This document shows positions 34,780-44,316 of a stretch of 64,000 bases of DNA, piece after piece. The notes under the pieces are model-generated. The model was not told the origin of the DNA. It searched no databases and saw only the letters and a program-made list of their open reading frames with translations. The DNA is from Sphingobium sp. 66-54 (GTDB lineage Bacteria; Pseudomonadota; Alphaproteobacteria; Sphingomonadales; Sphingomonadaceae). Each line of letters starts with the position of its first letter. Position 1 is the stretch's first letter. Both the position numbers and the translations under genes were made by a program. Location of the stretch: positions 124,001 through 188,000 of the forward strand of contig MKWI01000006.1 in the NCBI GenBank assembly GCA_001899715.1, in the 5' to 3' direction.

Positions 34780-36360
34780 ATGAACCTCGTGCGGGCGCTG
34801 GGCTCGGTGGGCGGGCTCACGCTCGCCAGCCGGGTGCTGGCACTGGCGCGCGATTCGCTGGCGGCGCGCTATGTCGGCGCGGGCTTCGCGGCGGATGCCT
34901 TCAACGGCGTCGCGTTCCGCCTGCCCAACATGTTCCGCGCTCTCTTTGCCGAGGGCGCCTTCTCCGCCGCCTTCATCCCGATGTTCAACGGCAAGACGCA
35001 GGGCGAGGGCGGGCTGGCCGAGGGCTACCGCTTCGCCGAGCGGGCGCTGGCGCTGCTGCTGCCGATCCTGATCGTCTTCACCATCCTGCTGCTCGCCGCC
35101 GCCTGGCCGCTCACCATGCTGCTTTCCGGCGGCTTCGCGCGGCAGAACCCCACGCATGAGCAGCTTGCCTACGCGGTGACGCTCTCGCGCCTCACCATCC
35201 CCTATCTGGCGCTCATCAGCCTCGCCTCGCTGCTCGGCGGCATATTGAACTCGCTCGACCGCTTCTGGGTGAACGCCGCCGCGCCGATCCTGCTCAACGT
35301 CGCGATGATCGTCGGCCTGTTCTTCTTCCACGGCGCCGACGATTATGAGACGGCGCGTGTGCAGGCGATCAGCGTCTCGGTGGGCGGCGTGCTGCAACTC
35401 GCCTGGCTGCTCTGGGCCTGCCGCAACGCGGGCGTCAGCCTGCGCCTGCGCATGCCGCGCATCGACGATGACATGCGCGAGTTGTTCCGGCGCATCATCC
35501 CGGCGGCCGCCGGCGCCGGCGCCGCGCAGATCAACCTGCTCATTTCCACCGCGCTCGCCGGCTGGTTGCTCGCCTCCGGCTCGATCACCTACATCTATTA
35601 CGCCGACCGGCTGAACCAGCTTCCGCTCGGTCTCATCGGCATCGGCCTCGGCACCGTGCTGCTCCCCACCGTCTCACGTCTGCTCGCGCGCGGCGAGGAG
35701 GACGCGGCGATGGAGACGCAGAACCGGGGTATCGAGCTGGCGCTGTTCCTCACCCTGCCGGCAGCCGTCGCCTTCATTGTCGCGGCCGAGCCGATCGTGC
35801 GCGGGCTATTCCAATACGGCCTGTTCACCGCTGAAGACGCACGCCGCTGCGGCTGGGCGCTCTCCGCCTTCTCGATCGGCCTGCCCTCCTACGTGCTGGT
35901 GAAGGTGCTGACGCCGGGCTATTATGCGCGCGGAGACACCGCAACGCCGGTCCGTTACGCGATGATCTCCATCGTCATCAACATCATCGGCAACATCGCG
36001 CTCATTCCCACGCTCGGCCATATCGGCCCGCCGCTCGCCACCGCGCTCGCCTCCACCGTCAATGTCGCCATGCTCTACCGGACGCTGCGCGCGCGCGGAC
36101 AGTTCATCGCCGATGCGCAGCTGCGCGCCCGCCTGCCCCGCCTCGCCCTTGCCGCCGTGCTGATGGGCGCGGTGGTGTTCGCCTGCGAGGCGCTGCTCGA
36201 CCCGTGGCTGACCGGCGGCTTTCTCCAGCGTTATGCCGCGCTCGCCGTGCTGGTCGGCGCGGGCGTGGCGCTATACGGCATTGCCTGTTTCCTCACGGGC
36301 GCCTACCGCATCGCCGACTTGAAGGCGCTGCTCCGCCGCCGCGCCGCCAACCAGGATTGA
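34780..36360 (+). CDS. murJ: Lipid II flippase MurJ (MviN)
   Basis: This is a 526-residue polytopic member of the MOP superfamily with about 14 helices. The N-terminal ALGSVGGLTLASRVLALARDSLAARYVG..ADAFNGVAFRLPNMFRALFAEGAFSAAFIPMF is diagnostic and includes the functionally important Arg and Asp. It moves lipid II to the periplasmic face for peptidoglycan synthesis. The start at 34780 gives the canonical N-terminus; the ribosome site is weak, suggesting coupling to secB. It is 8 bases from trpS. Confidence 0.96.
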   Translation: MNLVRALGSVGGLTLASRVLALARDSLAARYVGAGFAADAFNGVAFRLPNMFRALFAEGAFSAAFIPMFNGKTQGEGGLAEGYRFAERALALLLPILIVFTILLLAAAWPLTMLLSGGFARQNPTHEQLAYAVTLSRLTIPYLALISLASLLGGILNSLDRFWVNAAAPILLNVAMIVGLFFFHGADDYETARVQAISVSVGGVLQLAWLLWACRNAGVSLRLRMPRIDDDMRELFRRIIPAAAGAGAAQINLLISTALAGWLLASGSITYIYYADRLNQLPLGLIGIGLGTVLLPTVSRLLARGEEDAAMETQNRGIELALFLTLPAAVAFIVAAEPIVRGLFQYGLFTAEDARRCGWALSAFSIGLPSYVLVKVLTPGYYARGDTATPVRYAMISIVINIIGNIALIPTLGHIGPPLATALASTVNVAMLYRTLRARGQFIADAQLRARLPRLALAAVLMGAVVFACEALLDPWLTGGFLQRYAALAVLVGAGVALYGIACFLTGAYRIADLKALLRRRAANQD

Positions 36361-36368
36361 AGACACTC

Positions 36369-37403
36369 ATGCGCGTTCTCTCCGGCATCCAGCCGACCGG
36401 CAATCTCCACCTCGGCAACTATCTCGGCGCGATCCGCAACTGGGTCGCCATGCAGGACGAGATGCCCGCCGCGGATACGGCAAGCGCCGGCAAGGACGCC
36501 GATTCGCGCTGCTTCTTCTTCCTGGCGGACATGCACTCGATCACCGTGCATGAGAGCCGCGAGCAGCGCCTCGCCAATGTGCGCGACATGGCCGCCGCGC
36601 TGGTCGCCTGCGGCATCGACCCGGATCGCAGCGTGCTGTTCAACCAGGCGCGCGTGCCCGCCCATGCCGAATTATGCTGGCTGCTGTGCGGCACCGCCCG
36701 CATCGGCTGGATGAACCGCATGACCCAGTTCAAGGACAAGGCCGGCAAGAATCGCGACAGCGCCAGCGTCGGCCTCTATGTCTATCCCGTGCTGATGGCG
36801 GCGGACGTGCTGCTCTACCAGGCGACGCACGTGCCGGTGGGCGAGGACCAGAAGCAGCATCTGGAGCTGACCCGCGATATCGCGATCAAGTTCAACACCG
36901 ATTTCGGCGTGGAGCTGTTCACCCTGCCCGATCCGATCATCCCCAGGCAGACGGCGCGGATCATGTCGTTGCGCGACGGCACGGCGAAGATGTCCAAATC
37001 CGACCCGTCCGACATGAGCCGCATCAACCTGACCGACGATACCGACACGATCGTGCAGAAGGTCCGCAAGGCGAAAACCGACCCGGAGCCGCTGCCCGGC
37101 GAGGCGGCGGGACTGGCCGGGCGGCCGGAAGCGCAGAATCTCGTCGGCATCTACGCCACGCTGGCCAACAGCACGCCGGACGCGGTGTGCGCGCAGTTCG
37201 CCGGGCAGGGCTTCGGCGCGTTCAAGCCGGCGCTGGGCGATCTGCTGGCGGAGACGCTGGCCCCCATCCGCACGCGCTTCCTCGCGCTGCGCGACGATCA
37301 CGCCGCGCTCGACGCCCTGCTGGACAAGGGCGCGCAGCAAGCCGCCGCCGCCGCCGAGCCGACCCTGCGCGCCGCTTATGACGCCATCGGCCTGATGCGC
37401 TGA
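36369..37403 (+). CDS. trpS: Tryptophanyl-tRNA synthetase
   Basis: This is a 344-residue class I synthetase. The HIGH-equivalent is in GIQPTGNLHLGNYLGAI and the KMSKS loop in GTAKMSKSDPSD. ADMHSITVH and AADVLLYQATHVPVGEDQKQHLELTRD form the tryptophan site. A polar insert (ADTASAGKDADSR, near residues 39-51) before CFFFLADMH is longer than in enteric enzymes. It is co-transcribed after murJ. Confidence 0.97.
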   Translation: MRVLSGIQPTGNLHLGNYLGAIRNWVAMQDEMPAADTASAGKDADSRCFFFLADMHSITVHESREQRLANVRDMAAALVACGIDPDRSVLFNQARVPAHAELCWLLCGTARIGWMNRMTQFKDKAGKNRDSASVGLYVYPVLMAADVLLYQATHVPVGEDQKQHLELTRDIAIKFNTDFGVELFTLPDPIIPRQTARIMSLRDGTAKMSKSDPSDMSRINLTDDTDTIVQKVRKAKTDPEPLPGEAAGLAGRPEAQNLVGIYATLANSTPDAVCAQFAGQGFGAFKPALGDLLAETLAPIRTRFLALRDDHAALDALLDKGAQQAAAAAEPTLRAAYDAIGLMR

Positions 37404-37537
37404 CCTCATGTGCTGACCCAATGCGCTGAATCGCCCGCAAACCCTCTCATTCAACGATAGTTCATTTGATCCAAGGTAGAAGAGCACCTACTTCGTCTTA
37501 AAGGGCGATCCCCCTTCGCCCGGGAAACGGACAAGAC

Positions 37538-38200
37538 ATGATGACCAAGCGCTTCCTCGTCCTTGCCGCCGCTTCCGCCCTCTCGCTGGGCGGGCTGGCG
37601 GGTTGCGCCACCGGCTTCCGCGCCGATGTCGCGCGGTTCCAGCAACTGCCGCCCGCGCAGGGGCAGACCTTCACGGTGATGCCGGGGGACAACCGCCTCG
37701 CCGGCAGCCTCGAATTCGCCCATTATGGCGATCTCGTCGCCAAGCGCCTGATCGACTATGGCTATGTCCGCGCTGCCGATCCCGCCTCGGCGCAGCTCGT
37801 TGTCAGCCTGGATTACGATATCGACAAGGGCACCCAGCGCGTCCGCTCGACCGGCTTCGCGCGCAGTCCCTTCTATTACGATCCGTTCTTCTACCCCGGC
37901 TACTATCGCGGCTGGGGCGGCTGGCGCGGCCGCTACATGATGGGCTTTTACGACCCCTTCTTGTGGGGCGGCGCCGGCTATAACGACATCGAAAGCTACG
38001 TCGTCTACCAGAGCCGGCTGCGCATGAAGATCGACCGGGCCGGCGGCGAGCGCGTGTTCGAGGGCACGGCGCGCGCGCAATCGGTGAGCAACAAGCTTAC
38101 CTATCTGGTGCCGAACCTCATCGACGCGCTGTTCACCGGCTTCCCCGGCCAGAATGGCGAGGAAGTCCGCGTCACCGTAGCGCCCGAACCCAAGAACTGA
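37538..38200 (+). CDS. DUF4136-family lipoprotein
   Basis: This is a 220-residue outer-membrane-type lipoprotein with signal peptide and lipobox LAGC (Cys23). The DUF4136 fold follows: FRADVARFQQLPPAQGQTFTVMP, AKRLIDYGYVRAADPASAQLVVSLDYDI, a Tyr/Gly/Phe-rich middle (YYDPFFYPGYYRGWGGW) and VFEGTARAQSVSN. Function is unknown. It stands alone, 134 bases after trpS and before a repeat-rich gap. Confidence 0.85.
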   Translation: MMTKRFLVLAAASALSLGGLAGCATGFRADVARFQQLPPAQGQTFTVMPGDNRLAGSLEFAHYGDLVAKRLIDYGYVRAADPASAQLVVSLDYDIDKGTQRVRSTGFARSPFYYDPFFYPGYYRGWGGWRGRYMMGFYDPFLWGGAGYNDIESYVVYQSRLRMKIDRAGGERVFEGTARAQSVSNKLTYLVPNLIDALFTGFPGQNGEEVRVTVAPEPKN

Positions 38201-38208
38201 CGCGCCGG

Positions 38209-38234
38209 GGCGCCGCCGCGCGCGAGGCGGCGCC
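38209..38234 (+). terminator. Hairpin after the DUF4136 lipoprotein gene
   Basis: GGCGCCGCC (38209-38217) and GGCGGCGCC (38226-38234) form a perfect 9-bp stem with an 8-base loop, 8 bases after the stop codon. No T-run follows, so termination would need help or the hairpin protects the message end. Confidence 0.45.
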
Positions 38235-38292
38235 GGCGGCTCCGCCCCCGATCGCCCCATACCCACACCCGACCACGCATCCACTGTCCCCC

Positions 38293-38340
38293 GTGCTCCT
38301 GCGAAAGCAGGAGCCCAGGGCGGCAAAGCGCTCCGGCCGG
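38293..38340. repeat. REP-like palindromic repeat, copy E
   Basis: An 8-bp stem with GAAA loop (38295-38314) is followed by the family flank CCAGGGCGGCAAAGCG. No inverted second unit is recognisable. It is separated by about 85 bases from copy F. Confidence 0.8.
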
Positions 38341-38425
38341 GGCCTGAACGCCGGCGTCGCAGGGACCCATCGCTCCAACTGTCTATGCCGGGAAGGGAGC
38401 CGGACAGGCCTCCGGGAGCGCACCC

Positions 38426-38520
38426 GCTTCAGGTCGAACCATACCGTGCTCCTGCAAAGGCAGGCGGCCGAACGGTAAAGCATCGCTCATGCGCCCCGTG
38501 TTCCTGCCTTCGCAGGAGAA
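38426..38520. repeat. REP/BIME-like palindromic repeat, copy F
   Basis: The tag GCTTCAGGTCGAACC is followed by a decayed first unit (CTCCTGCAAAGGCAGG). The inverted unit TTCCTGCCTTCGCAGGA follows at 38501-38517. Same architecture as copy A, with mutations in the left stem. Confidence 0.8.
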
Positions 38521-38587
38521 CCGACTCCCTCTCGTGCGGCGCACCGCCAAAGGCGCGCTCACCCAACCCGGCCATGGCAGGGCCGCG

Positions 38588-38600
38588 TTTCAGCATCCAT
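38588..38600 (+). repeat. Second copy of dispersed TTTCAGCATCCAT
   Basis: An exact match to 28065-28077, intergenic in both places. Confidence 0.4.
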
Positions 38601-38718
38601 GGCGCCGCGCAGATCATCCCTCGCAAACGGGATGGAGGCCAGACAAGGTCCGCACGATGAATGAGGGAAACCGGGTGGGCTGCCGCCATGCACCCGCACC
38701 CTCCCGAACGGCGCCGCT

Positions 38719-40257
38719 TTACCCCTCCTCCGCCAACTCGGCGGGCGGCGGCATCTTGCCCCCACGGCTGCGGCGGAACAGCGTGCGGTCGGCATCGTTG
38801 AACGCGAAGGTCCACACGATCGCGCAATAGACGAGCAGCGTGGCAGGCAGGCCGATCACTAGCTCCACCCACTCATAATGGCCGGGCAGCAGCGTGAAGC
38901 CGGTGCCGATGAAGATTGCCACCAGCGCTGCGATGACCAGCCGCGCGCGCCACACGCCGATCGGCGCGCGCAGCAGCGAACCGAGCAGCAGCGCCTTGGC
39001 GATCGAGGCGCAGCCGAGCGCGATGGCGAGCGCCACCGCCGGCATCGCCGCCACGGTGAGGTCCGGCATTTCCAGCCGCCGCGCGACGAGGATCAGGATG
39101 ACGGTGAGCGCCGCCTGCAATGCGATGGTCGCGATGGAGACGAGCAGGTTGCGCATCCGCGCCAGATAGACCAGCGCCGCCTCGCTCACCACGGCGGGCG
39201 CGGCCAGCACCTCGGCGGCGAGCAGGCCAGCCAGCGCCCCGGTGCCGCCGACGAAGCTGGGGCCGACCAGCCCCATCACCGCCTCGCCGGGGATGCCGAG
39301 CGCGAGCGCCACGCCAAGCTGCGCCGCGACGATCCAGAAGCCAACCTGGCTCACCTGCCGCGCGATCGCCTCATGGTTGCCGAGCTTGACGTTGCGGGTG
39401 ATGACCGGGCTCAGGATCGGCTCGAAGCTGGTCTTGAGCTTCTGCGGCAGCGAAGCCACCTGCTGCGCGACATAATAGATACCGACCACGTAAGGCGCGG
39501 CGAACAGGCCGAGAATGGCGAGGTCCAAACGCCGCGTCGCCCAGTCTATGGCGTCGGCGGCGGCCAGCGGCAGGTTGCGCACGGTCATGTGCCACAGCCG
39601 CGCGGGGTGCGGCCGCCAGCCGCGCGGCAGGCCATAATGGCGCAGCAGCGGCACGAGCGAGGCGAGCATCGCCGCGATCATCGCGACGACATAAGCGAGG
39701 ATCAGTCCATCACGCGCCGAGTAAAAATAGAAGGCGAAGGCGGCGATGCTGATCGTCCACGGCTCGACGATGGAGCGCGCGTGGACGGACGCGGCGATAT
39801 TGTAATGATAAGCGCAGGCCGCCAGCGCCACATCGGTGAGCGCGATGGCGATCACGACCAGCGGCAGCAGCCGGTCGAGCCCGTTGAGCCCGCTGTTGGG
39901 GAACATCGCCTGCGGGAAGAGCATCAGCAGCGCCACCATGGCGCAGCTTCCGATCAGGCAGAGCAGCAACCCGTCGACCAGCACATGCGCCTGCGGCCTG
40001 CTGTCGCGCGCAAGCTGCTCGGCCAGCCCGCGCTTGAGGCCCATGGTCGCGAGCTGCGCGGCGAACTCGATGACCAGCACCGCATAAGCGAAGCGGCCGA
40101 GCACCGAGGCGCCGTAAAGCCGCCCGGCGATGAACAGGAACGGGATGCGCGCCGCCAGTCGCAGCACAAAGCCGAACACATTGTCCCGGCCGCCCTTGGC
40201 GAGCGCCGCAATGTCATCGCGCTCGGTCTGCTCGGCCTGCCCCGGCGCATTCGTCAT
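38719..40257 (-). CDS. Polysaccharide/O-antigen flippase-like MOP-superfamily membrane protein
   Basis: This is a 512-residue protein with about 14 hydrophobic helices. The N-terminus (GGRDNVFGFVLRLAARIPFLFIAGRLYGASVLGRFAYAVLVIE) resembles Wzx-type lipid-linked oligosaccharide translocases. It differs clearly from MurJ, which is also in this window. It probably exports an undecaprenyl-linked glycan for capsule, exopolysaccharide or LPS. No glycosyltransferase genes are adjacent, so the substrate is unknown. It lies downstream of gpsA on the same strand, 76 bases away. Confidence 0.82.
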   Translation of the reverse strand: MTNAPGQAEQTERDDIAALAKGGRDNVFGFVLRLAARIPFLFIAGRLYGASVLGRFAYAVLVIEFAAQLATMGLKRGLAEQLARDSRPQAHVLVDGLLLCLIGSCAMVALLMLFPQAMFPNSGLNGLDRLLPLVVIAIALTDVALAACAYHYNIAASVHARSIVEPWTISIAAFAFYFYSARDGLILAYVVAMIAAMLASLVPLLRHYGLPRGWRPHPARLWHMTVRNLPLAAADAIDWATRRLDLAILGLFAAPYVVGIYYVAQQVASLPQKLKTSFEPILSPVITRNVKLGNHEAIARQVSQVGFWIVAAQLGVALALGIPGEAVMGLVGPSFVGGTGALAGLLAAEVLAAPAVVSEAALVYLARMRNLLVSIATIALQAALTVILILVARRLEMPDLTVAAMPAVALAIALGCASIAKALLLGSLLRAPIGVWRARLVIAALVAIFIGTGFTLLPGHYEWVELVIGLPATLLVYCAIVWTFAFNDADRTLFRRSRGGKMPPPAELAEEG

Positions 40258-40333
40258 GCAAGACGCTCCTCGGCACCGCCCATCGGCACCGGCCCTACCT
40301 GCATAAGCGCAACACCCGTCCGGCGCAAAGCCT

Positions 40334-41320
40334 TCACTCAGCCCGCAGTGGCCGGGCGAGCAGCGCGCCGATCACATCCGGCACGGTACTTTCGCCGGTC
40401 AGCAGGGCGCACACGGCGGCGGTGACGGGCATTTCGACGCCCCACGCGCGCGCCGCCTCGGCCAGCACCGGCGCGGTGAACGCCCCTTCCGCCACGGTGC
40501 GCCGGTCGCCGAGCAGCTCGGCCGCCGTGCGCCCCGCGCCCAGTCCCTGCCCCAGCGAGAAGTTGCGCGAGCTGGTCGAGGAGCAGGTGAGCACCAGATC
40601 GCCGAGGCCCGAGAGGCCCGCCAACGTCTCCGCCCGTCCGCCCAGCGCAAGGCCGAAGCGCGCCATCTCGGCAAAACCGCGCGCGATCAGCGCCGCGCGG
40701 GCATTCTCGCCCAGTTCCGCGCCCGCCACCACGCCGCAGGCAATGGCCAGCACATTCTTGACCGCGCCGCCAATCTCCGCGCCGACCACATCATCCGAGA
40801 CATAGGGGCGGAAGGTCGGGCGCGCGATCATCGCCGCCAGCGGCGTCGCCATCGCCTCGTCCTGCGCCGCCAGCGTCACCGCCGTGGGCAGCCCCGCCGC
40901 CACCTCATGCGCGAAGGTAGGGCCGGAGAGCACCGCGATTGGCGAGCCGGGCATCGCTTCGCCCGCCACCTGATGCATCAGCTTGTGGGTGTGCGCCTCG
41001 ATCCCCTTGGAGCAGAGGATCAGCGGCTGCCCCTGCGGCGTGAAGCGGCCGAGCACGCCGCGCATATGCTGCGCCGGCGTTACCACCAGCAGCGCCCGCG
41101 CCTCCTGAAGCAGCGAGGGGTCGTAAGTCGCCCGGATCAGCGGCGAGAGTGCCTGCCCCGGCAGATAATCCGGATTTTCATGCACCCCGTTGATCGCCCG
41201 TACCACCGCGGCATCGCGCGCCCACAGCAGCACGTCGCTGCCACCGGAGGCGAGCACCTGCGCCAACGCCGTGCCCCAGGCGCCACCGCCGATGATGCCG
41301 ATCGGCCGCGATCCACTCAT
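40334..41320 (-). CDS. gpsA: Glycerol-3-phosphate dehydrogenase [NAD(P)+]
   Basis: This is a 328-residue enzyme reducing dihydroxyacetone phosphate to sn-glycerol-3-phosphate for phospholipid synthesis. The NAD loop is [18 protein letters not shown]; the substrate and catalytic segments are [20 protein letters not shown] and [17 protein letters not shown] (catalytic Lys). It starts with ATGA overlap on the tsaD stop (41317-41320), so it is coupled to tsaD. Confidence 0.96.
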   Translation of the reverse strand: MSGSRPIGIIGGGAWGTALAQVLASGGSDVLLWARDAAVVRAINGVHENPDYLPGQALSPLIRATYDPSLLQEARALLVVTPAQHMRGVLGRFTPQGQPLILCSKGIEAHTHKLMHQVAGEAMPGSPIAVLSGPTFAHEVAAGLPTAVTLAAQDEAMATPLAAMIARPTFRPYVSDDVVGAEIGGAVKNVLAIACGVVAGAELGENARAALIARGFAEMARFGLALGGRAETLAGLSGLGDLVLTCSSTSSRNFSLGQGLGAGRTAAELLGDRRTVAEGAFTAPVLAEAARAWGVEMPVTAAVCALLTGESTVPDVIGALLARPLRAE

Positions 41321-42351
41321 GCCTTCACCCCCGCGCCGCGCACCGCCTCAGCCGCCGGGTCGAGCGGCCAGCGCGGCCGCGCCGGCACCGCCAGATCGTC
41401 GACCAGCCCAGCTTCGAACCGCTCGCACCCCGCCCAGCCGATCATCGCCGCATTGTCCGTGCAGAGCCACAAGGGCGGCGCGACGAAGGGCAGGTCGTGC
41501 CCGCTCGCCAGCATCTCCAGCGCCGCGCGCACCGCGCCGTTGGCCGCGACGCCGCCCGCCACCACCAGCGCGCTCGGCCGCTCGGCCACGGCCAGCGCAC
41601 GCCGGGTGCGGTCGACGAGGCAATCCACCACCGCCTGCTGGAAGCTCGCGGCGATGTCCGCATCGCGCCATCGCCCGCTCTCGACCGCGCGCATCACCGC
41701 GCTCTTGAGGCCCGCGAAGGAGAAATGCGGCTCGCCGGTGCCGACCAGCGGGCGCGGCAACGGCACGGCGCGCGGATCACCCTCGTGCGCCAGCGCCTCC
41801 ACTTTCGGCCCGCCGGGGATGCCGAGGCCGAGCAGCTTGGCGGTCTTGTCGAACGCCTCCCCCGCCGCATCGTCGATCGTCGTCGCCAGCCGGCGGTAAT
41901 CCCCCACCCCGCGCACCTCCAGAAGCTGGCAGTGCCCGCCGGAGACCAGCAGCAGCAGATATGGGAAGCGCAGCGACGGATCGGCGAGGCGCGGCGAGAG
42001 CGCGTGGCCCTCCAGATGGTTGACCGCCACCAGCGGCTTGCCCGCCGCATGGGCGAGCGCCTTGCCCGTCACCAGCCCCACCATGACGCCGCCGATTAGC
42101 CCCGGCCCCGCCGTCGCGGCAATGGCATCCACCGCATCCAGCGTCATGCCGGCATCGCCCAGCGCCGCCTCGACCAGCGGGATCAGCGCCTCGACATGCG
42201 CGCGCGCCGCAATCTCCGGCACCACGCCGCCATAGGGCCGGTGCGCCGCTTCCTGCCCCGCGAGGCGATGCGCCAGGATCGTGCGATCGGTGCCGACGAG
42301 GGCCGCTGCCGTCTCGTCGCAGCTCGATTCCAGTCCAAGAATGATGGGCAT
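41317..42351 (-). CDS. tsaD: tRNA threonylcarbamoyladenosine transferase TsaD
   Basis: This is a 344-residue ASKHA-fold enzyme that installs t6A37 on ANN-decoding tRNAs. Visible are [15 protein letters not shown], the metal-binding His pair in [34 protein letters not shown], and the nucleotide-binding [24 protein letters not shown] precedes the ATG at 42351. It is divergent from hemC across 51 bases and followed by gpsA, a conserved alphaproteobacterial order. Confidence 0.97.
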   Translation of the reverse strand: MPIILGLESSCDETAAALVGTDRTILAHRLAGQEAAHRPYGGVVPEIAARAHVEALIPLVEAALGDAGMTLDAVDAIAATAGPGLIGGVMVGLVTGKALAHAAGKPLVAVNHLEGHALSPRLADPSLRFPYLLLLVSGGHCQLLEVRGVGDYRRLATTIDDAAGEAFDKTAKLLGLGIPGGPKVEALAHEGDPRAVPLPRPLVGTGEPHFSFAGLKSAVMRAVESGRWRDADIAASFQQAVVDCLVDRTRRALAVAERPSALVVAGGVAANGAVRAALEMLASGHDLPFVAPPLWLCTDNAAMIGWAGCERFEAGLVDDLAVPARPRWPLDPAAEAVRGAGVKA

Positions 42352-42402
42352 GGTTTTTTCCTCTAGAGCCCCGCAGGCCAAGGGTCTATCGGCTTTGCAT
42401 CC

Positions 42403-43341
42403 ATGATGTCCGCCGCTCCGTCCCCCGCTTCACCCTTCCGTATCGGCTCCCGCGGCTCGCCGCTCGCGCTGGCGCAGGCCAACCTCGCCGCCGCCGCCCT
42501 GCGCGCCGCGCACGGCTGGGCGGAGGATGCGATCCGCATCGTGCCGGTGACGACCAGCGGCGACCGCATCCAGAACCGCGCGCTGGCCGAGATCGGCGGC
42601 AAGGCGCTGTGGACCAAGGAGCTGGACCGCGCACTGCTCGCCGGCGAGATCGACTGCGCGGTCCACTCGATGAAGGATGTCGAGACCGTCCGGCCCGAGA
42701 GCATCCACGTCGCCGCCATGCTACCGCGCGCGGCGGTGGAGGATCGGCTGATCGGCGCCCCCTCCATCGCCGCCCTGCCGCACGGCGCGATCATCGGCAC
42801 CAGCTCCCCGCGCCGTGCCGCACAGTTGAAGGCGCTGCGGCCGGACCTCACCACCACGCTGCTGCGCGGCAACGTCGCGCGCCGTCTCGCCGCCGTCGAG
42901 GCGGGCGAGATCGCCGCGACCCTGCTCGCGGCCGCCGGGCTCGACCGGCTCGGCATGGCCGATACCGGCGCCACCATCCCGGCCGAGACCATGCTCCCGG
43001 CCGTCTCGCAAGGCGCCGTCGGTATCGAATGCCGTGCCGATGACAGCGCCGCCACCGCCCTGCTCGCCGCCATCGACCATGCCCCCACCACGCGCTGCGT
43101 GCGCGCCGAGCGGGCGCTGCTGCTCGCGCTCGGCGGCACCTGTCACTCGCCCATTGCCGCGCTCGCTCGCGAGCAGGGTGCGGACATCCACCTGCGCGCG
43201 CAGATCCTGAACGAGGACGGCAGCGAGCAAGTCGGCGACGAAGCGCTGCTGCCCGGCGGCGCGCTGGACGGCGCGGCTGCGCTCGGCGCGCGCCTGCTCG
43301 GCCGCGCCAGCCCAGCCCTGCGCGCCCTGTTCACGCCGTGA
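42403..43341 (+). CDS. hemC: Hydroxymethylbilane synthase (porphobilinogen deaminase)
   Basis: This 312-residue enzyme polymerises four porphobilinogen units. The N-terminal [42 protein letters not shown] and the dipyrromethane-cofactor Cys in [14 protein letters not shown] are all present. Two ATG codons occur in tandem (42403 and 42406). Its stop overlaps the hemD GTG start, linking the two consecutive haem steps. Confidence 0.97.
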   Translation: MMSAAPSPASPFRIGSRGSPLALAQANLAAAALRAAHGWAEDAIRIVPVTTSGDRIQNRALAEIGGKALWTKELDRALLAGEIDCAVHSMKDVETVRPESIHVAAMLPRAAVEDRLIGAPSIAALPHGAIIGTSSPRRAAQLKALRPDLTTTLLRGNVARRLAAVEAGEIAATLLAAAGLDRLGMADTGATIPAETMLPAVSQGAVGIECRADDSAATALLAAIDHAPTTRCVRAERALLLALGGTCHSPIAALAREQGADIHLRAQILNEDGSEQVGDEALLPGGALDGAAALGARLLGRASPALRALFTP

Positions 43342-44030
43342 GCAGCCCGCTGCTGCTGCTCCGCCCGCAGCCGGGCAACGACGAGTCGGCCGAACGCGCC
43401 CGCGCTTTGGGCATGGAAGTGATCCAGCTCCCGCTGTTCGAGATCATGCCCGTCGCCCCCATACCGCTGCCGGAAGGGCCGTTCGACGCGCTGCTCGTGA
43501 CCAGCACCAACGGCGCCCGCCACGGCGCGGAGGTTCTGCGCCGCCTTGCCGATCTGCCGATTTTCACGGTAGGCGAAGCCACCGCCCGCGTCATCCGCGA
43601 CCGAGGCGAGCGATCCATCACCATCGGCGGCGGCGATGCAGCGTCCACCATCCCGCTGATCGTCGCGGCCGGCCATGGGCGCCTGCTGCACATTTGCGGC
43701 GCGGACGTGCGCCCATTCGATCCGCTCGGGCTGCATATCACGCGCCACATCGTCTATCGCAGCGAGCCGCGCGACATGCGGCCCTTCGCCACACTGCTGG
43801 CGACGCTGCCACCCTGCGTCATCGCGGTCCACTCGCCCCGCGCCGGCCGCCAGCTCGACTCCCTGCTGCCGCCCGCGCCCCGTCCGCACCGCCTCGCCGC
43901 GATCAGCCGCGCTGCTGCCGACGTCGCCGGCCCCGGCTGGCGGCAGGTCGAGGTCGCGTCCGCCCCCGACGATACCGCGCTGCTGCGTCTCGCCAGTACG
44001 CTCTGCGCGACCTCCCCGTCGAGCCAATAG
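43338..44030 (+). CDS. hemD: Uroporphyrinogen-III synthase
   Basis: This 230-residue HemD-fold protein closes hydroxymethylbilane to uroporphyrinogen III. Sequence similarity in this family is low. Typical features are LLLRPQPGNDESAERARALG, the DALLVTSTNGARHGAEVL segment, FTVGEATARVI and the C-terminal VHSPRAGRQLDSLL and RLAAISRAAADVAGPGWRQVEVASAPDDTALL. It starts at a GTG overlapping the hemC stop. A decayed copy of its own 3' end follows it directly. Confidence 0.93.
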   Translation: MSSPLLLLRPQPGNDESAERARALGMEVIQLPLFEIMPVAPIPLPEGPFDALLVTSTNGARHGAEVLRRLADLPIFTVGEATARVIRDRGERSITIGGGDAASTIPLIVAAGHGRLLHICGADVRPFDPLGLHITRHIVYRSEPRDMRPFATLLATLPPCVIAVHSPRAGRQLDSLLPPAPRPHRLAAISRAAADVAGPGWRQVEVASAPDDTALLRLASTLCATSPSSQ

Positions 44031-44060
44031 GGGCGACCGGCAGCGGTCCATATAGCTGCA

Positions 44061-44290
44061 TGGCGCGCGCTCTATCGCCTGTCGCAGCGGGGACCGCGAC
44101 ATGCATCCTTCCCCGCGCTACCCGCGACGCTGCCCACTGCGTCATCATGGTCCATTCTCCGCGCGCCCGCCGACGGCTCGATGGCTGCTGCCGCCCGCCC
44201 CGCGCTTGCCTTCACCTGCACCGGCAGCAAGTTGCATCTGCCGCAGACGATACGGCCTTGCTGCGCCTCGCCAGCGCGCTATGTAGAAAC
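44061..44290 (+). pseudogene. Decayed tandem copy of the hemD 3' end
   Basis: The translated segments HCVIMVHSPRARRRLDGCC and VASAADDTALLRLASALC closely match PPCVIAVHSPRAGRQLDSLL and VASAPDDTALLRLASTLC of the intact hemD C-terminus. At the DNA level the match starts near TCTATCGC (44071) and includes CCGCGACATGC, GCGACGCTGCC and CTGCTGCCGCCCGC, with one internal deletion of roughly 50 bases. It has no start codon or ribosome site of its own and cannot encode a working enzyme. Confidence 0.8.
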
Positions 44291-44316
44291 GCCTCTAAAT
44301 CCAACCGGCGAGGAGC

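Larger units (their letters stand above)
38201..38718. other. 518-base gene-less stretch filled with repeats
   Basis: No gene is seen. In order it holds a GC hairpin (38209-38234), repeat copy E (38293-38340), repeat copy F (38426-38520) and the dispersed 13-mer TTTCAGCATCCAT (38588-38600). It separates two convergent genes. It is the densest repeat site in the window. Confidence 0.7.
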
